64,000 nt of DNA from Actinoplanes sp. NBC_00393. GTDB taxonomy: Bacteria > Actinomycetota > Actinomycetes > Mycobacteriales > Micromonosporaceae. The position numbers and the translations under genes are program-made. The stretch spans positions 6,652,501-6,716,500 of the forward strand of contig NZ_CP107942.1 of assembly GCF_036053395.1 (NCBI RefSeq), given 5' to 3'. Below are positions 53,707 through 62,385 of this stretch, in pieces; position 1 is the stretch's first letter, and each line of letters opens with the position of its first letter. Under the pieces are notes generated by a model that saw nothing but the letters and a program-made list of their open reading frames with translations, did no database searches and was not told the DNA's origin.

Positions 53707-54503
53707 GGCTCTCCGACGACGAATTGCGCTCCGCGCTGCGCGCGGAAGCGGCTACGCACCGGCCCGACCGCGACGCGATGCTCCACCGGATCACGCAGAC
53801 CGCCATGGATCCGGCACGCCCGGTCCAGGGCCGTCACCGGGTACGGATGACCGCCGCAGCCGCCGCGGTGGTCGCCGTTCTCGCTGGTGGGGGCATCGCG
53901 AACTGGGCGCTCGCCGGAAGCTCGGACCCCGAGCCGGCGCCCACCGCCACTGCCACCACCGCCTCGCCCAGCCCGGCGGCCTCGCCGAGCACAACGGTTC
54001 CGCCCAGCCCGGCGACCTCGCCCAGCCGGGCGGTGCCAGCGTCGCGGGCACCGGGGTCGAAGAGGCCTGCCAGCCGGCCCGCCGCGCCACCTTCGTCGCC
54101 ACCGGCCCCGGCCGACACGCCCCGGGCCGAGCAGGGACCGCTCTGGTCGGACGGTTCGGTCGACCCGGAGGGCCGCGCCAGCGTGCTCACCCTGAAGACG
54201 ACCGAGCAGCTCACCGCCCTCGAAGTGATCGTTCGGGTAGCCCGTACCGATGGCCTGATCTCTCGCGGCGGGACCAAACAGACACCCGGCGCCAGCGTCT
54301 CGACCTCGGTCACCGAGGAGCCGGGCGCGCTGATCTACCGGTTCGTGCTGTCCTCGGCCGACACCCTCGCGCCGGGCACCTACACGTTCACGGCGAAATA
54401 CACCCACCTCTCCGACCGCCGTGACGCCGGTGCCGACACCTACGAGGCGACCGCGACCTCGGCGAACGGCGCCGCACTCAAGGTCGCCGGCGACTTCTAC
54501 TGA
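53703..54503 (+). CDS. Probable membrane anti-sigma factor
   Basis: 266 residues. A cytoplasmic segment of about 50 residues (MRLSDDELRSALRAEAATHR...) that could bind the sigma factor; no zinc HxxxCxxC motif is seen. One membrane helix (TAAAAAVVAVLAGGGIANWAL), a Ser/Pro/Thr/Ala linker of about 70 residues, and an outside domain of about 130 residues rich in beta strands (SVDPEGRASVLTLKTTEQLTALEVIVRVA; GTYTFTAKYTHL). The 4-base overlap with the sigma gene makes an anti-sigma role likely, though the sequence shows no known anti-sigma domain. It overlaps the convergent gene by 7 bp. Confidence 0.75.
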   Translation: MRLSDDELRSALRAEAATHRPDRDAMLHRITQTAMDPARPVQGRHRVRMTAAAAAVVAVLAGGGIANWALAGSSDPEPAPTATATTASPSPAASPSTTVPPSPATSPSRAVPASRAPGSKRPASRPAAPPSSPPAPADTPRAEQGPLWSDGSVDPEGRASVLTLKTTEQLTALEVIVRVARTDGLISRGGTKQTPGASVSTSVTEEPGALIYRFVLSSADTLAPGTYTFTAKYTHLSDRRDAGADTYEATATSANGAALKVAGDFY

Positions 54504-55411
54504 GCCAGCGCGCGAGAGTTGGCCACCGCCATGGTGTGCACCTCCTCCTCGGTGAAATCGGCGGCGAGGAGACGGTCGGCGAACAGGGCGAGGCCGTCCT
54601 CGACCGGCGGATTGAAGGGCTGACCCAGGTCGCTGGAGAGCACCGAATGCTGCGGGCCGACCGCGCGGATGTTGGCGAACAGGTCGTCCCAGGCGACCTT
54701 GCCGGTGTGCGGGGTGGTGAAGCAGCGTTCCAGCAGGGCGCCCATCCCGGCGAGGCGGCGCTGGTCGGCCACCGGCAGTCGCTGCGAGGTGAACTCGGGG
54801 TGGGTGACGACGATCCGGCGTACCCCCTCGTCGCGTGCCGCCCGCACCACCGCGACGATCTCGGCGGCCGCGAGATGGCCGGTGGCCAGCACCATGTCGT
54901 GCCGGGCGACCACCCGCAGCACCCGGCGCACGCTGTCCAGCGCCTCCCCGTCCGCACCGACCACCTCGACGATGTCCGGCACGATCCCCTGGGCGTGTAG
55001 GTCGGCCTGCAGCGCGCCCCACATGGCCGGTCTCGCCCCGGGCAGATCGCCGGCGGTGCTGGTGCGCTGATTGCGCGAGTCGACGGTCGGCATCCAGACG
55101 ATCCGGGCGCCGAGCCGGCCGGCAATTTCCACGGCGGCCGGGTTCATGCCGCCCATCGAGCCGTTCAGGGTGATCGCGCCGAGCACGTCGACGCCGGGCA
55201 CCGCCTTGCGGACCACGGCGGCCCGCTCAGCGGTGGTCACGTAATGCGACTTGAGCACGAAACCGGAAAGGCCCACCGCGGCGAAGCGGTGGGCCAGATC
55301 CAGGTCGTCGATGCGCCGCTCCATCACATCCGGAGCGACGTGCACATGGGTGTCATAGGCCCCGGCGACAAGCGCACGGGCGGCAGCCGAGGGTCCCGAC
55401 ATGCCGCCCAT
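54497..55411 (-). CDS. DUF6282-like metal-dependent hydrolase
   Basis: 304 residues, TIM-barrel amidohydrolase in outline: AYDTHVHVAPDVMERR (metal-binding HxH), FVLKSHYVTT, VLGAITLNGSMGGMNPAAVE, LATGHLAAAEIVAVVR, VTHPEF, and LSSDLGQPFNPPVEDGL with the last acidic ligand. The pattern fits the DUF6282 family as I remember it; the reaction is not established. The first ATG is used (MGGMSGPS); the second Met is 3 codons later. Confidence 0.8.
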   Translation of the reverse strand: MGGMSGPSAAARALVAGAYDTHVHVAPDVMERRIDDLDLAHRFAAVGLSGFVLKSHYVTTAERAAVVRKAVPGVDVLGAITLNGSMGGMNPAAVEIAGRLGARIVWMPTVDSRNQRTSTAGDLPGARPAMWGALQADLHAQGIVPDIVEVVGADGEALDSVRRVLRVVARHDMVLATGHLAAAEIVAVVRAARDEGVRRIVVTHPEFTSQRLPVADQRRLAGMGALLERCFTTPHTGKVAWDDLFANIRAVGPQHSVLSSDLGQPFNPPVEDGLALFADRLLAADFTEEEVHTMAVANSRALAQ

Positions 55412-55427
55412 GCTGTCACAGCGCCGG

Positions 55428-56957
55428 CTACTTCTCCTTGACGTCGCTGAGCGGGGTCCGCCTGGTGAGGTTCGCCGGGGCGTTCCACTTCTGCAGTTCG
55501 GAGCTGTTGCAGACGGCCACCTTGACCCGGCTCGTGCCGTCGGAGTGCAGGGTCTCCTTGGGCGCGTTGGTGAGATCGGTGGGCTGCAGGCAGAAGCCCT
55601 TGGTGTCCTCGATCCGGTAGCTGGTGGTGTAGCTGCCGGTGTTGTGCCGCACGTTCCACACCAGGTTCGGGTTGCTCACCTTCAGCGCATCGACGTTGGT
55701 GTAGTTCGAGGGGCACTTCTCCGTCGTCACCCAGCTGTCGGTGGTGGCCTTCAACGGCGACTTCAGGCAGTACTTCGTTCCGCTGTTGGTGACCACGATG
55801 GCACCCAGCTTCTGAGTCGCCGGGGCGACCGGGATCGGGTGCACCCAGATCTGGTTCCACTCCACGACGCCCTTCGGGTCCTGCTTGCAGAACCAGGCGA
55901 TCATGTACGCGTAGCCGACGCTCTTGTTCGTGACGTCCAGGCACCGGCTGAACTGCGAGTAGTTGACCAGCTGGTAGGTCTCCTCACCGGCCATGCCTGC
56001 GCCGACCCCGGCGTCGAACCGCCAGACGTTCGTCGAACCGTTCGCGCCGCAACCACCCAGCTGGAGCGTCGAGTCGACCTTGTTCGCGTTCTTGAGGCTG
56101 ATGCAGAGGCTCTCGACCGACTGGGTCGGGCTCGTGGAGTGCATCGCGCTGTTGCCGTCGAGGCTCCACTGGTACTGCGTCACGATGGCGGTTCCGGTCG
56201 GGCACGGCTGCAACACGACGGCATTGCCACTGGAGTGCGTGGCGCCCGAGTGCAGGCACATGCCGTTCGGATTGGCGTCCGTCTCCGAGTTGACCAGGTG
56301 CAGGTACAGCTCTTTGGTGTACTGGAACTGCTGCGTGCTACTGCCGTCGCAGAGTTTCATCTTGACCGCGGTGCCGGCCGCCGGCGTCGTCGAGCCGGCG
56401 TCCATGCAGAGGTTGCCGACCGTGGAGGAGCTGACCCGGATCGCGCCGCCGTCGATGTTTGTGTTGTCGAGGGTGAACGTGTAGGTGCCGGCCAGAGTGC
56501 GCGAGCCATAGGTCGCGTCCGACCCCGTCGCGGCTTGGTTGAGGGTGCCGTACCCCTTCGACTCGATCTTCGCGCTCCTCGGCGCCTTGGTGAGCGGGCA
56601 GGGAAGCTCGACATTGTTCTCGTCGTAGTAGTGGATGGTCACCTCGTACGACAGCTTCTCGCCGGTGCCGGCCACGCCGGCGTCACCGGTGAACACGCAG
56701 TCCCTCGGCAGATCCTCCAGCAGGCCTTTGGACTCGTCGTCGGTGTCGGCCGCCGCCGCGATCCGCGCCAGCACGACGTCCATGCCGATCTGTGCCCCGC
56801 TGAGAGCGGCGTTGCGGTCGATGAAGCTGCGCGTGGTGGTGACCTGCCGGACGATGACCGGCAGGAGCGCCACCGACAGAACCACTCCGACCGTGATGAT
56901 CATCATCGCCATTGGCAGGGATCCGCGATCGTCGCCGGAACGGCGGAACGGCATCAT
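55428..56957 (-). CDS. Prepilin-like membrane protein with ricin-type beta-trefoil (lectin) repeats
   Basis: 509 residues. A single N-terminal helix (SLPMAMMIITVGVVLSVALLPVIV) follows a short basic leader ending DDRG, in the manner of PilX-like minor pilins, though there is no GFTLxE motif. After about 150 residues come two or more ricin-type lectin units: GNLCMDAGSTTPAAGTAVKMKLC..STQQFQY; GMCLHSGATHSSGNAVVLQPC..TQYQW; SLCISLKN..LGGCG..VWRF; SRCLDVTNKS; KYCLKSPLK; GFCLQPTD..LQKWN. The alternating C-L/C and Q-x-W residues are the QxW hallmark. ATG overlaps the stop of the upstream pilin gene (ATGA). Likely a sugar-binding pilus tip or surface protein; the pilus link is inference. Confidence 0.85.
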   Translation of the reverse strand: MMPFRRSGDDRGSLPMAMMIITVGVVLSVALLPVIVRQVTTTRSFIDRNAALSGAQIGMDVVLARIAAAADTDDESKGLLEDLPRDCVFTGDAGVAGTGEKLSYEVTIHYYDENNVELPCPLTKAPRSAKIESKGYGTLNQAATGSDATYGSRTLAGTYTFTLDNTNIDGGAIRVSSSTVGNLCMDAGSTTPAAGTAVKMKLCDGSSTQQFQYTKELYLHLVNSETDANPNGMCLHSGATHSSGNAVVLQPCPTGTAIVTQYQWSLDGNSAMHSTSPTQSVESLCISLKNANKVDSTLQLGGCGANGSTNVWRFDAGVGAGMAGEETYQLVNYSQFSRCLDVTNKSVGYAYMIAWFCKQDPKGVVEWNQIWVHPIPVAPATQKLGAIVVTNSGTKYCLKSPLKATTDSWVTTEKCPSNYTNVDALKVSNPNLVWNVRHNTGSYTTSYRIEDTKGFCLQPTDLTNAPKETLHSDGTSRVKVAVCNSSELQKWNAPANLTRRTPLSDVKEK

Positions 56958-57625
56958 TTCGTCGGCCTTCCTAGTTTGCAGTCGCTGGCGCCGTCGGGAG
57001 CGGTCTTCACTTCTTCCGCGCCGATGTTCTGCGAGGTGAAGACGCTGTCGAACGGCATGGTGACGGTGCCGTCCTTCACCTGGAACCGAAACCGGACCAT
57101 CTGGTACATGTTGCTGAATCCGCCACCAACGCCTGTGGTCCCAGCGCTTGCCGAGGCGTAGGGAGTGTCACCCGGCGCGTAGACCTGGAACGGATCGATG
57201 TTGTTGTAGAGCACCACGCCGGTGGCGATCGTGTTCGCCGGCCCCACCGTCGGGGTCGTGGACGAGGTGCGGACCCAGTCGGCCATGCTCAGCGTGCCGT
57301 TCTCGATCTTCAGCTGGCGGCACGGAACGACTCCGGGGGCGGTCGCCGGCAGCGCGAACTCGATGTACCACCGGGTGCCCACCATCTTCGGCGGGTTGAC
57401 GAAGGTCGCGTAGCGCAGTTCCCGGTCCAGCCGCCGGAAGCTGGTGTCCATCTGGTCACGGGCGACCGACGTCTGCTCGATCTGCTTGGTGCCGGAGTAG
57501 ATCTGGATGGTGGCACCCACGATCACCAGCGTCGCCACCGACATGATCGCGGTCGTGACCAGGACCTCCATCAGGGAGTATCCGGCGTCACCGTCTGCTG
57601 GACGGCGGCGTAACCACTGTCGCAC
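56954..57625 (-). CDS. Type IV prepilin-like protein (PilW/J-like)
   Basis: 223 residues from the GTG at 57625, which has GGGAGA 5 bases upstream and lies 17 bp after the upstream stop. The prepilin peptidase site is visible near residue 14: DGDAG, then YSLMEVLVTTAIMSVATLVIVGA, with Glu at position +5 and the long hydrophobic helix. The remainder (RDQMDTSFRRLDRELRYATFVNPP) matches minor pilins of the PilW/ComGF style. It is the middle gene of three. Confidence 0.88.
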   Translation of the reverse strand: MRQWLRRRPADGDAGYSLMEVLVTTAIMSVATLVIVGATIQIYSGTKQIEQTSVARDQMDTSFRRLDRELRYATFVNPPKMVGTRWYIEFALPATAPGVVPCRQLKIENGTLSMADWVRTSSTTPTVGPANTIATGVVLYNNIDPFQVYAPGDTPYASASAGTTGVGGGFSNMYQMVRFRFQVKDGTVTMPFDSVFTSQNIGAEEVKTAPDGASDCKLGRPTK

Positions 57626-57642
57626 TCGGGTCTCCCTGCGGC

Positions 57643-59433
57643 TCAACTGACGATCCAGGTGAAGGTGTAGAGAACGGTCTGCGCCGGTTTCGAGCTGGTC
57701 GCGGACAGAGTGACCAGGTACGTCCCGGGGAGGGTCGGCGCGCCACTGATGGTGTCCTTCCCGTTGTTCCACGACGTGCCCAGCGGCAGCAGTCCGACGA
57801 CCGCGACCTTGACGCCCTTGGCGTCGATCGCGTCGGCATTGGTGATGACCGGCAGAGTCACCTGCTGGCCCCGGACCGACTTCACCACGGAGGCCGGCGA
57901 CGTGATGCTCAGGCTGTTGGCGCTCGCTGCGACGACCAGCTCGAAGCTGGTGCTCACCGAGTTGCCGAGCCCGTCGGTCACCGTGACAGTCGGCAGATAC
58001 CGGCCCGGAATGATGACCGGGAGCCCGGAGATCACGCCGGTGGTCGCGTTGATCGCCAGTTCCGCCGGAAGACCGCTGGCGGTGTACGTGTACTTCCCGT
58101 CACCACCCGCCACGACCGTGTTCAGCGTGAGCGTCGACAGCGCGGTGATCTCTTGGTTGGCGATCGGCTGGATGGTCATCGGCTGGTAGACCGTGTAGGT
58201 GTACACGACCTCGGCGGTCTGCCCGTACTTGTCGGTGGCGATGATCGTCGACGAGAAGTTCTTGGTCGGCGTCCCCTTGATCACACCGGTGGTCTCGTCG
58301 AGCGTGAAGCCCGTCGGCAGCGGCGTCTTCTCCGCCACCGAGTAGGTGAACGGCAGAGTCTCCGCCTCACCCTTGCCGACAGCCGTCAGCGTCACCGCGG
58401 TATCCGGGTAGCCACCCGTCGGACCGGTGACCGTGACCGTCGGCGGCTCGATCACCTTCCAGACCGAGCCGTCCTCCTTGTCTGTGTCGGAGCGGGGCGT
58501 CAGCACACCCGCGGGCGGGGTGCTCTCCTTCACCGTGATCAGCGTGCCCGTCTTCGCAAACGACCAGGTACCGGTCTTCGTCGGCGTACCGGACACCAGA
58601 CCGGTGTCCTTGTTGATCGTGAGCCCGTCCGGCAGATTGACGGCACTCCAGGTGTTCGGCAGGTTGCCGCCCTTGGCCTGCATCAGGACGGACACGTTGC
58701 TACGGCCCCGGTAGAAGATCTCCATGCTGGGTTTCCGGATCACCGGAGTCGCCCGCTTGTCGCTGTACTTCTCGCCGCCCTTCTCGGGAGTGACCATGGT
58801 CGAGGCGACGAAGCCGCACTCGCCGCCGGTGGTCGTGCAGCTCTTGTGCGGCCAGGTGATCAGCACGACCACCCGGAAGTACGACAGAACTGCCGAACTG
58901 TCCGGCCGCTTGGGGTCGTCCTCGGCCAGCGGACGGGTGCACTTGTCCGTTCGGCGCACGTAGACCTCGCAACCTCCCACGAATGTCCGCTGCTGGAAGG
59001 TCATGCCACCGGTGGTGATCGTCTGCGGCGCGGTCGAGACCGGCGCGTCCTCACCCTTGCCAGCGGCGGCGTAGTTGTCGTACGCCAGCATGCCCAGAGG
59101 CAGGGCCTCGGTCGGCGGAGCCATGGTCTTGAGGTATGGGAGCATCTTGTCCTTGAACGGGCCGGTCGCGCCGTAGTTCCACTGCTCCTGGACGCTCGCC
59201 CTGTCGCGGCCGTTGAGCAGCGACGATCCTTCGAGCGCACGCACCTGCTCCAGCGCGTTGTTCGCAAGCTGCGCCGCCTGCCGCTGGTCCCGCTGCTGCG
59301 CGACCGTGAGCGTGCCGTTCACGTAGAACGCGCCCAGCCCTGCCATGGCGGCACTGACCACCACCATGGAGACGAGGACCTCGAGGAGGGTGAAGCCCTC
59401 ATCGGCGCCACGGCCGACCGGTTCGCTGCGCAT
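57643..59433 (-). CDS. Type IV prepilin-like protein with Ig-like (putative Ig, He_PIG) repeats
   Basis: 596 residues. A normal prepilin leader (RGADEG, then FTLLEVLVSMVVVSAAMAGLGAFYV) with Glu+5, and PilV-like QRQAAQLANNALEQVRAL. After a domain to about 265, three to four Ig-like repeats follow, each with a GxPxGLxxxxxTGxIxGTP-type strand: LPDGLTINKDTGLVSGTPTK, LPTGFTLDETTGVIKGTPTK, LPAELAINATTGVISGLPV, and a diverged LLPLGTSWNNGKDTISGAPT. These are adhesin-type modules. GGGAG precedes the ATG. First gene of the pilin operon; 76 bp from the MEDS-HATPase gene upstream. Confidence 0.88.
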   Translation of the reverse strand: MRSEPVGRGADEGFTLLEVLVSMVVVSAAMAGLGAFYVNGTLTVAQQRDQRQAAQLANNALEQVRALEGSSLLNGRDRASVQEQWNYGATGPFKDKMLPYLKTMAPPTEALPLGMLAYDNYAAAGKGEDAPVSTAPQTITTGGMTFQQRTFVGGCEVYVRRTDKCTRPLAEDDPKRPDSSAVLSYFRVVVLITWPHKSCTTTGGECGFVASTMVTPEKGGEKYSDKRATPVIRKPSMEIFYRGRSNVSVLMQAKGGNLPNTWSAVNLPDGLTINKDTGLVSGTPTKTGTWSFAKTGTLITVKESTPPAGVLTPRSDTDKEDGSVWKVIEPPTVTVTGPTGGYPDTAVTLTAVGKGEAETLPFTYSVAEKTPLPTGFTLDETTGVIKGTPTKNFSSTIIATDKYGQTAEVVYTYTVYQPMTIQPIANQEITALSTLTLNTVVAGGDGKYTYTASGLPAELAINATTGVISGLPVIIPGRYLPTVTVTDGLGNSVSTSFELVVAASANSLSITSPASVVKSVRGQQVTLPVITNADAIDAKGVKVAVVGLLPLGTSWNNGKDTISGAPTLPGTYLVTLSATSSKPAQTVLYTFTWIVS

Positions 59434-59509
59434 CTCACTCCCAACTGGCCCCAGGACAGGGATCTGCCTAGGGCTCCATCGGCAGCGCGCCGCGGAAGTG
59501 GAGACTTTC

Positions 59510-60430
59510 TCAGCGAGCCATGTGCAACCGGATCGTCGTGCCGTCGCGGCGGGCGTGGACCCGAACCAGGTCGCAGAGCTCGTTGACCAGGATCAGGCCC
59601 CGGCCGGTCTCCCGGTCATCATCGGGCGGGATCCGGCCGGCGAGAGGATCCGCGAGGTCGCCGTGATCGTCGACCTGGCACAGCACGTACCCCGGCTCGG
59701 TCCAGACCGTGACCGTGCCGCCCGCGCCGGTGTGCTGGATGGTGTTGACCGCCAGTTCGTTGGCGGCCAGCACCAGGTCGGCGACCCGCTCGTCGGACAG
59801 GCCGGCCGAAGACGCCTGTTCGGTGACGGATCGGCGCACCGCGCTCAGATCGGCCGGTCCGGCGTACGACCGGACCGGCGCGCCCGGCGGCACCGGCGAG
59901 AGCGGGCCGTTGTGCCGGGCCGCGGTGACCAGCGGGTCGGCGTACCAGCGGCTTTCCCGCCGGACCTCGTCCACGATCATCACCGGGTGGGTACGCAGCG
60001 CGTCGTCCAGCCTTTCCCGGCGCAGACGTCGCGCGTCGTACGGGCAGAGAACAACCGCGTCCCGTCCGAGGAACGCCGTGTTGGTCAGCGCCTCATGGGT
60101 GACACAGGCCGGGTACTCGACGGCGGACCGGCCGGGCCAGACCGGCTCGCCGAGGATCGACACCCGGCGGCCCGGGTTGGCCGCGGCGAACGCCAGCAGC
60201 ATGCCCGGCAGGATCCGGCCCGGGTTGCGGCCGGCCACCGCCATGTCGGCGAAGGTCACCGCGCCGTCCAGGTCGGCCAGGGCGTCCCGGAGCAGGGTCA
60301 GGTTGCTACCGGGTACCGCGACCAGGACCGCGTCACCGGCGGCGACGGCGGAACGGACGAAACCGGTGGTACCACTCAGGTACTGCTCGACGTCCCGGTA
60401 GAAGAGCGCCGGATGCTCGAAGGTGATCAT
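59510..60430 (-). CDS. MEDS-domain anti-sigma-type ATPase (RsbW-like HATPase)
   Basis: 306 residues. N-terminal MEDS sensor domain (FEHPALFYRDVEQYLSGTTGFVRSAVAAGDAVLVAVPG...; PCDARRL-like VVLCPYDARRLRRERLDDALRTHP). C-terminal GHKL ATPase of the RsbW/SpoIIAB group: N-box VLAANELAVNTIQHTGAGG, G1 CQVDDHGDLADP, G2 RETGRGLILVNELCD. Such proteins phosphorylate an STAS antagonist and bind a sigma factor. The upstream gene encodes a MEDS-STAS protein and overlaps by 4 bases, so the two are probably partners. Confidence 0.88.
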   Translation of the reverse strand: MITFEHPALFYRDVEQYLSGTTGFVRSAVAAGDAVLVAVPGSNLTLLRDALADLDGAVTFADMAVAGRNPGRILPGMLLAFAAANPGRRVSILGEPVWPGRSAVEYPACVTHEALTNTAFLGRDAVVLCPYDARRLRRERLDDALRTHPVMIVDEVRRESRWYADPLVTAARHNGPLSPVPPGAPVRSYAGPADLSAVRRSVTEQASSAGLSDERVADLVLAANELAVNTIQHTGAGGTVTVWTEPGYVLCQVDDHGDLADPLAGRIPPDDDRETGRGLILVNELCDLVRVHARRDGTTIRLHMAR

Positions 60431-61242
60431 AGGAGGTGGTCCGCGCCGTGAAAGGCCAGCAGCCGCCGGAGGGCGCCGGAGCAGCCCTGGAGAACCACGC
60501 GATGCCGTCCGTCCGCCAGCATCAGCAGGATCCGCACCGAGGCCGAGTCGGCGAACCGCAGGCCGCTGACGTCGACGGTGAGCGTCGGCACGGACTCCTC
60601 GGCCAGGTGCTCGAAGATCTCGCGGAGAGCCTCCCGGTTCGACAGGTCGGCCTCGCCCTCGAGCCGGATGCCGGGCGGGTCGGTGGTCCGCACCGCCCGA
60701 AGCAGCGGCACCAGCCGCGGGTCGGATGCCGCGGTGACCGTGGTCGGGTGGGTTCCGGTGACCCGCCGCAGCCGGTCCTCGCTGAACAGGCGCCGGTCGT
60801 AGAGGCAGACCCCCATCGCGAAGCCCTCAGCGAAGATCCGGTTCACCCGGGCCTCGTAGCGGAACAACTGTTTGCCCTGGTTGCGCGCCCAGGACATGTC
60901 GCCGACCGCGCGCATGCCCCGGTAACCGGCCGCCGCAGTCTCCCTGATCTCGGCCTGCCAGCTCGCGAAGGTCGCCTCGGGGTCGAAGACGCCACCACGC
61001 AGGTACTCCCCGCCGAACCGGAGCTGGCCGCGATCGAGCGCGGGACGCACGTCGATGCCCTGAGTGGTCAGCTCCTCCTCGACCCGATCACCGCCCGGCC
61101 CGTAATAGAGGATGCGGTGGTGATCGCGCAGGCCCGCCCGGATGTAGGCGGCGACGCTGCGGGTGCGTAGTGGCTCGTCGTCGAAGATGAGACACACGTG
61201 GTCGCCCGGAGTGAGCCGATCGAGCAGACTTGACTCGGCCAT
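60427..61242 (-). CDS. MEDS-STAS anti-anti-sigma-type protein
   Basis: 271 residues. MEDS domain: LTPGDHVCLIFDDEPLRTRSVAAYIRAGLRDHHRILYYG, and MRAVGDMSWARNQGKQLFRYEARVNRIF, a very typical block. C-terminal STAS domain (about 185-271): LTVDVSGLRFADSASVRILLML, where the Ser of DSAS is at the usual phosphorylation place. It probably releases a sigma factor or other partner from the RsbW-like product of the overlapping gene. First gene of the pair. Confidence 0.88.
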   Translation of the reverse strand: MAESSLLDRLTPGDHVCLIFDDEPLRTRSVAAYIRAGLRDHHRILYYGPGGDRVEEELTTQGIDVRPALDRGQLRFGGEYLRGGVFDPEATFASWQAEIRETAAAGYRGMRAVGDMSWARNQGKQLFRYEARVNRIFAEGFAMGVCLYDRRLFSEDRLRRVTGTHPTTVTAASDPRLVPLLRAVRTTDPPGIRLEGEADLSNREALREIFEHLAEESVPTLTVDVSGLRFADSASVRILLMLADGRHRVVLQGCSGALRRLLAFHGADHLL

Positions 61243-61306
61243 GACACCCCCTCAGGGCGTCACGCTACTTTCCCGGCGGTGACGGGCGGTATCGCTGAAA
61301 CGGGGG

Positions 61307-62302
61307 TCAGCCGGTGCGGTCCGCGATGTAGTGACAGATCGACTCCAGGGTGCGACGGGGTGCCCCGTCCGGCAGCATCCGGGCGTGGCGGCGCGCGTCC
61401 TCGGCGTACCCATGAACGGTTTCCCGGGCCTGTTTCAGCGCGGCCGAGTCGCGCAGCAGCGCGAGCGCCTCGGCATGCTCGGCGTCGTCGGTCAGCGGGC
61501 CCTGCGCCAGCAGGGCCTTCAGGCGCGGACTCTCGTCGCCGGTGAGCGCGTAGAGCACCGGCAGGGTCGGCACGCCCTCGCGCAGATCGGTGCCGGGTGT
61601 CTTGCCCGACTCGTCCGACTCGGAGGCGATGTCCAGCAGGTCGTCGGAGAGCTGGAAGGCGATCCCGATCGACGTGCCGAAATCGGTCAGGGTCTGGACG
61701 TGCGGTGCGGGCAGCCCGGCGAACATGCCGCCGAACCGGGCCGAGGTGGCGATCAGCGAGGCCGTCTTGTCCTCGATGACGCGCAGGTGGTGCCGGATCG
61801 GGTCGTCGCCGCGCGGGCCCACCGTCTCCTTCAGCTGCCCCTCGACGAGCTGGGCGAGCGTGCGCGACTGCAGGCGTACCGCGTCCTGGCCGAGGCCGGC
61901 GGCCAACCCGGCGGCGCGGGCCAGCAGATAGTCGCCGACGTAGACCGCGATCGAGTTGGTCCAGCGCGAGTTGGCGCTGGCCGCGCCGCGACGCATGGGC
62001 GCCTCGTCCATCACGTCGTCGTGGTAGAGCGTGGCCAGGTGGGTGAGCTCCATGAGCACCGCGGAAGTCACCAGCTCGGGCCGGGCCGGGTCGCCGAACT
62101 GCGCGCCGAGGGCCACGACGAGCGGGCGGAACCGTTTGCCACCGGCCTCGACCAGGTGGGTGGCGACCTCGGTGACGAGCGGGTCGTCGCTGGCCACCGC
62201 GGTACGCAGGCCCGCCTCCACGGACTCCAGGAAACCGGCGACGGAATCCCGGACGGCCGGATCGATGAGGTCGTGGAGTCCGCTCGAGCCCGTCATGATC
62301 AT
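61307..62302 (-). CDS. Trans-polyprenyl diphosphate synthase
   Basis: 331 residues. First Asp-rich motif DDVMDE (Asp95 on) with the Arg pair in APMRRG; second AFQLSDDLLD; GGKRFRPLVV is the isopentenyl diphosphate site. It resembles the heptaprenyl/nonaprenyl synthases that make the menaquinone side chain (GrcC/HepT-type). Chain length cannot be told surely. The ATG at 62302 is used; a second Met is two codons on. The acyl-CoA dehydrogenase gene diverges from it. Confidence 0.93.
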   Translation of the reverse strand: MIMTGSSGLHDLIDPAVRDSVAGFLESVEAGLRTAVASDDPLVTEVATHLVEAGGKRFRPLVVALGAQFGDPARPELVTSAVLMELTHLATLYHDDVMDEAPMRRGAASANSRWTNSIAVYVGDYLLARAAGLAAGLGQDAVRLQSRTLAQLVEGQLKETVGPRGDDPIRHHLRVIEDKTASLIATSARFGGMFAGLPAPHVQTLTDFGTSIGIAFQLSDDLLDIASESDESGKTPGTDLREGVPTLPVLYALTGDESPRLKALLAQGPLTDDAEHAEALALLRDSAALKQARETVHGYAEDARRHARMLPDGAPRRTLESICHYIADRTG

Positions 62303-62385
62303 GAGGCTAGATCACCTCGCTGAGAGGAGCCTGAACCGGGCAGAATCCTCAGGTACGCCCGGCCGAACACACCCCTGGAGGACCG

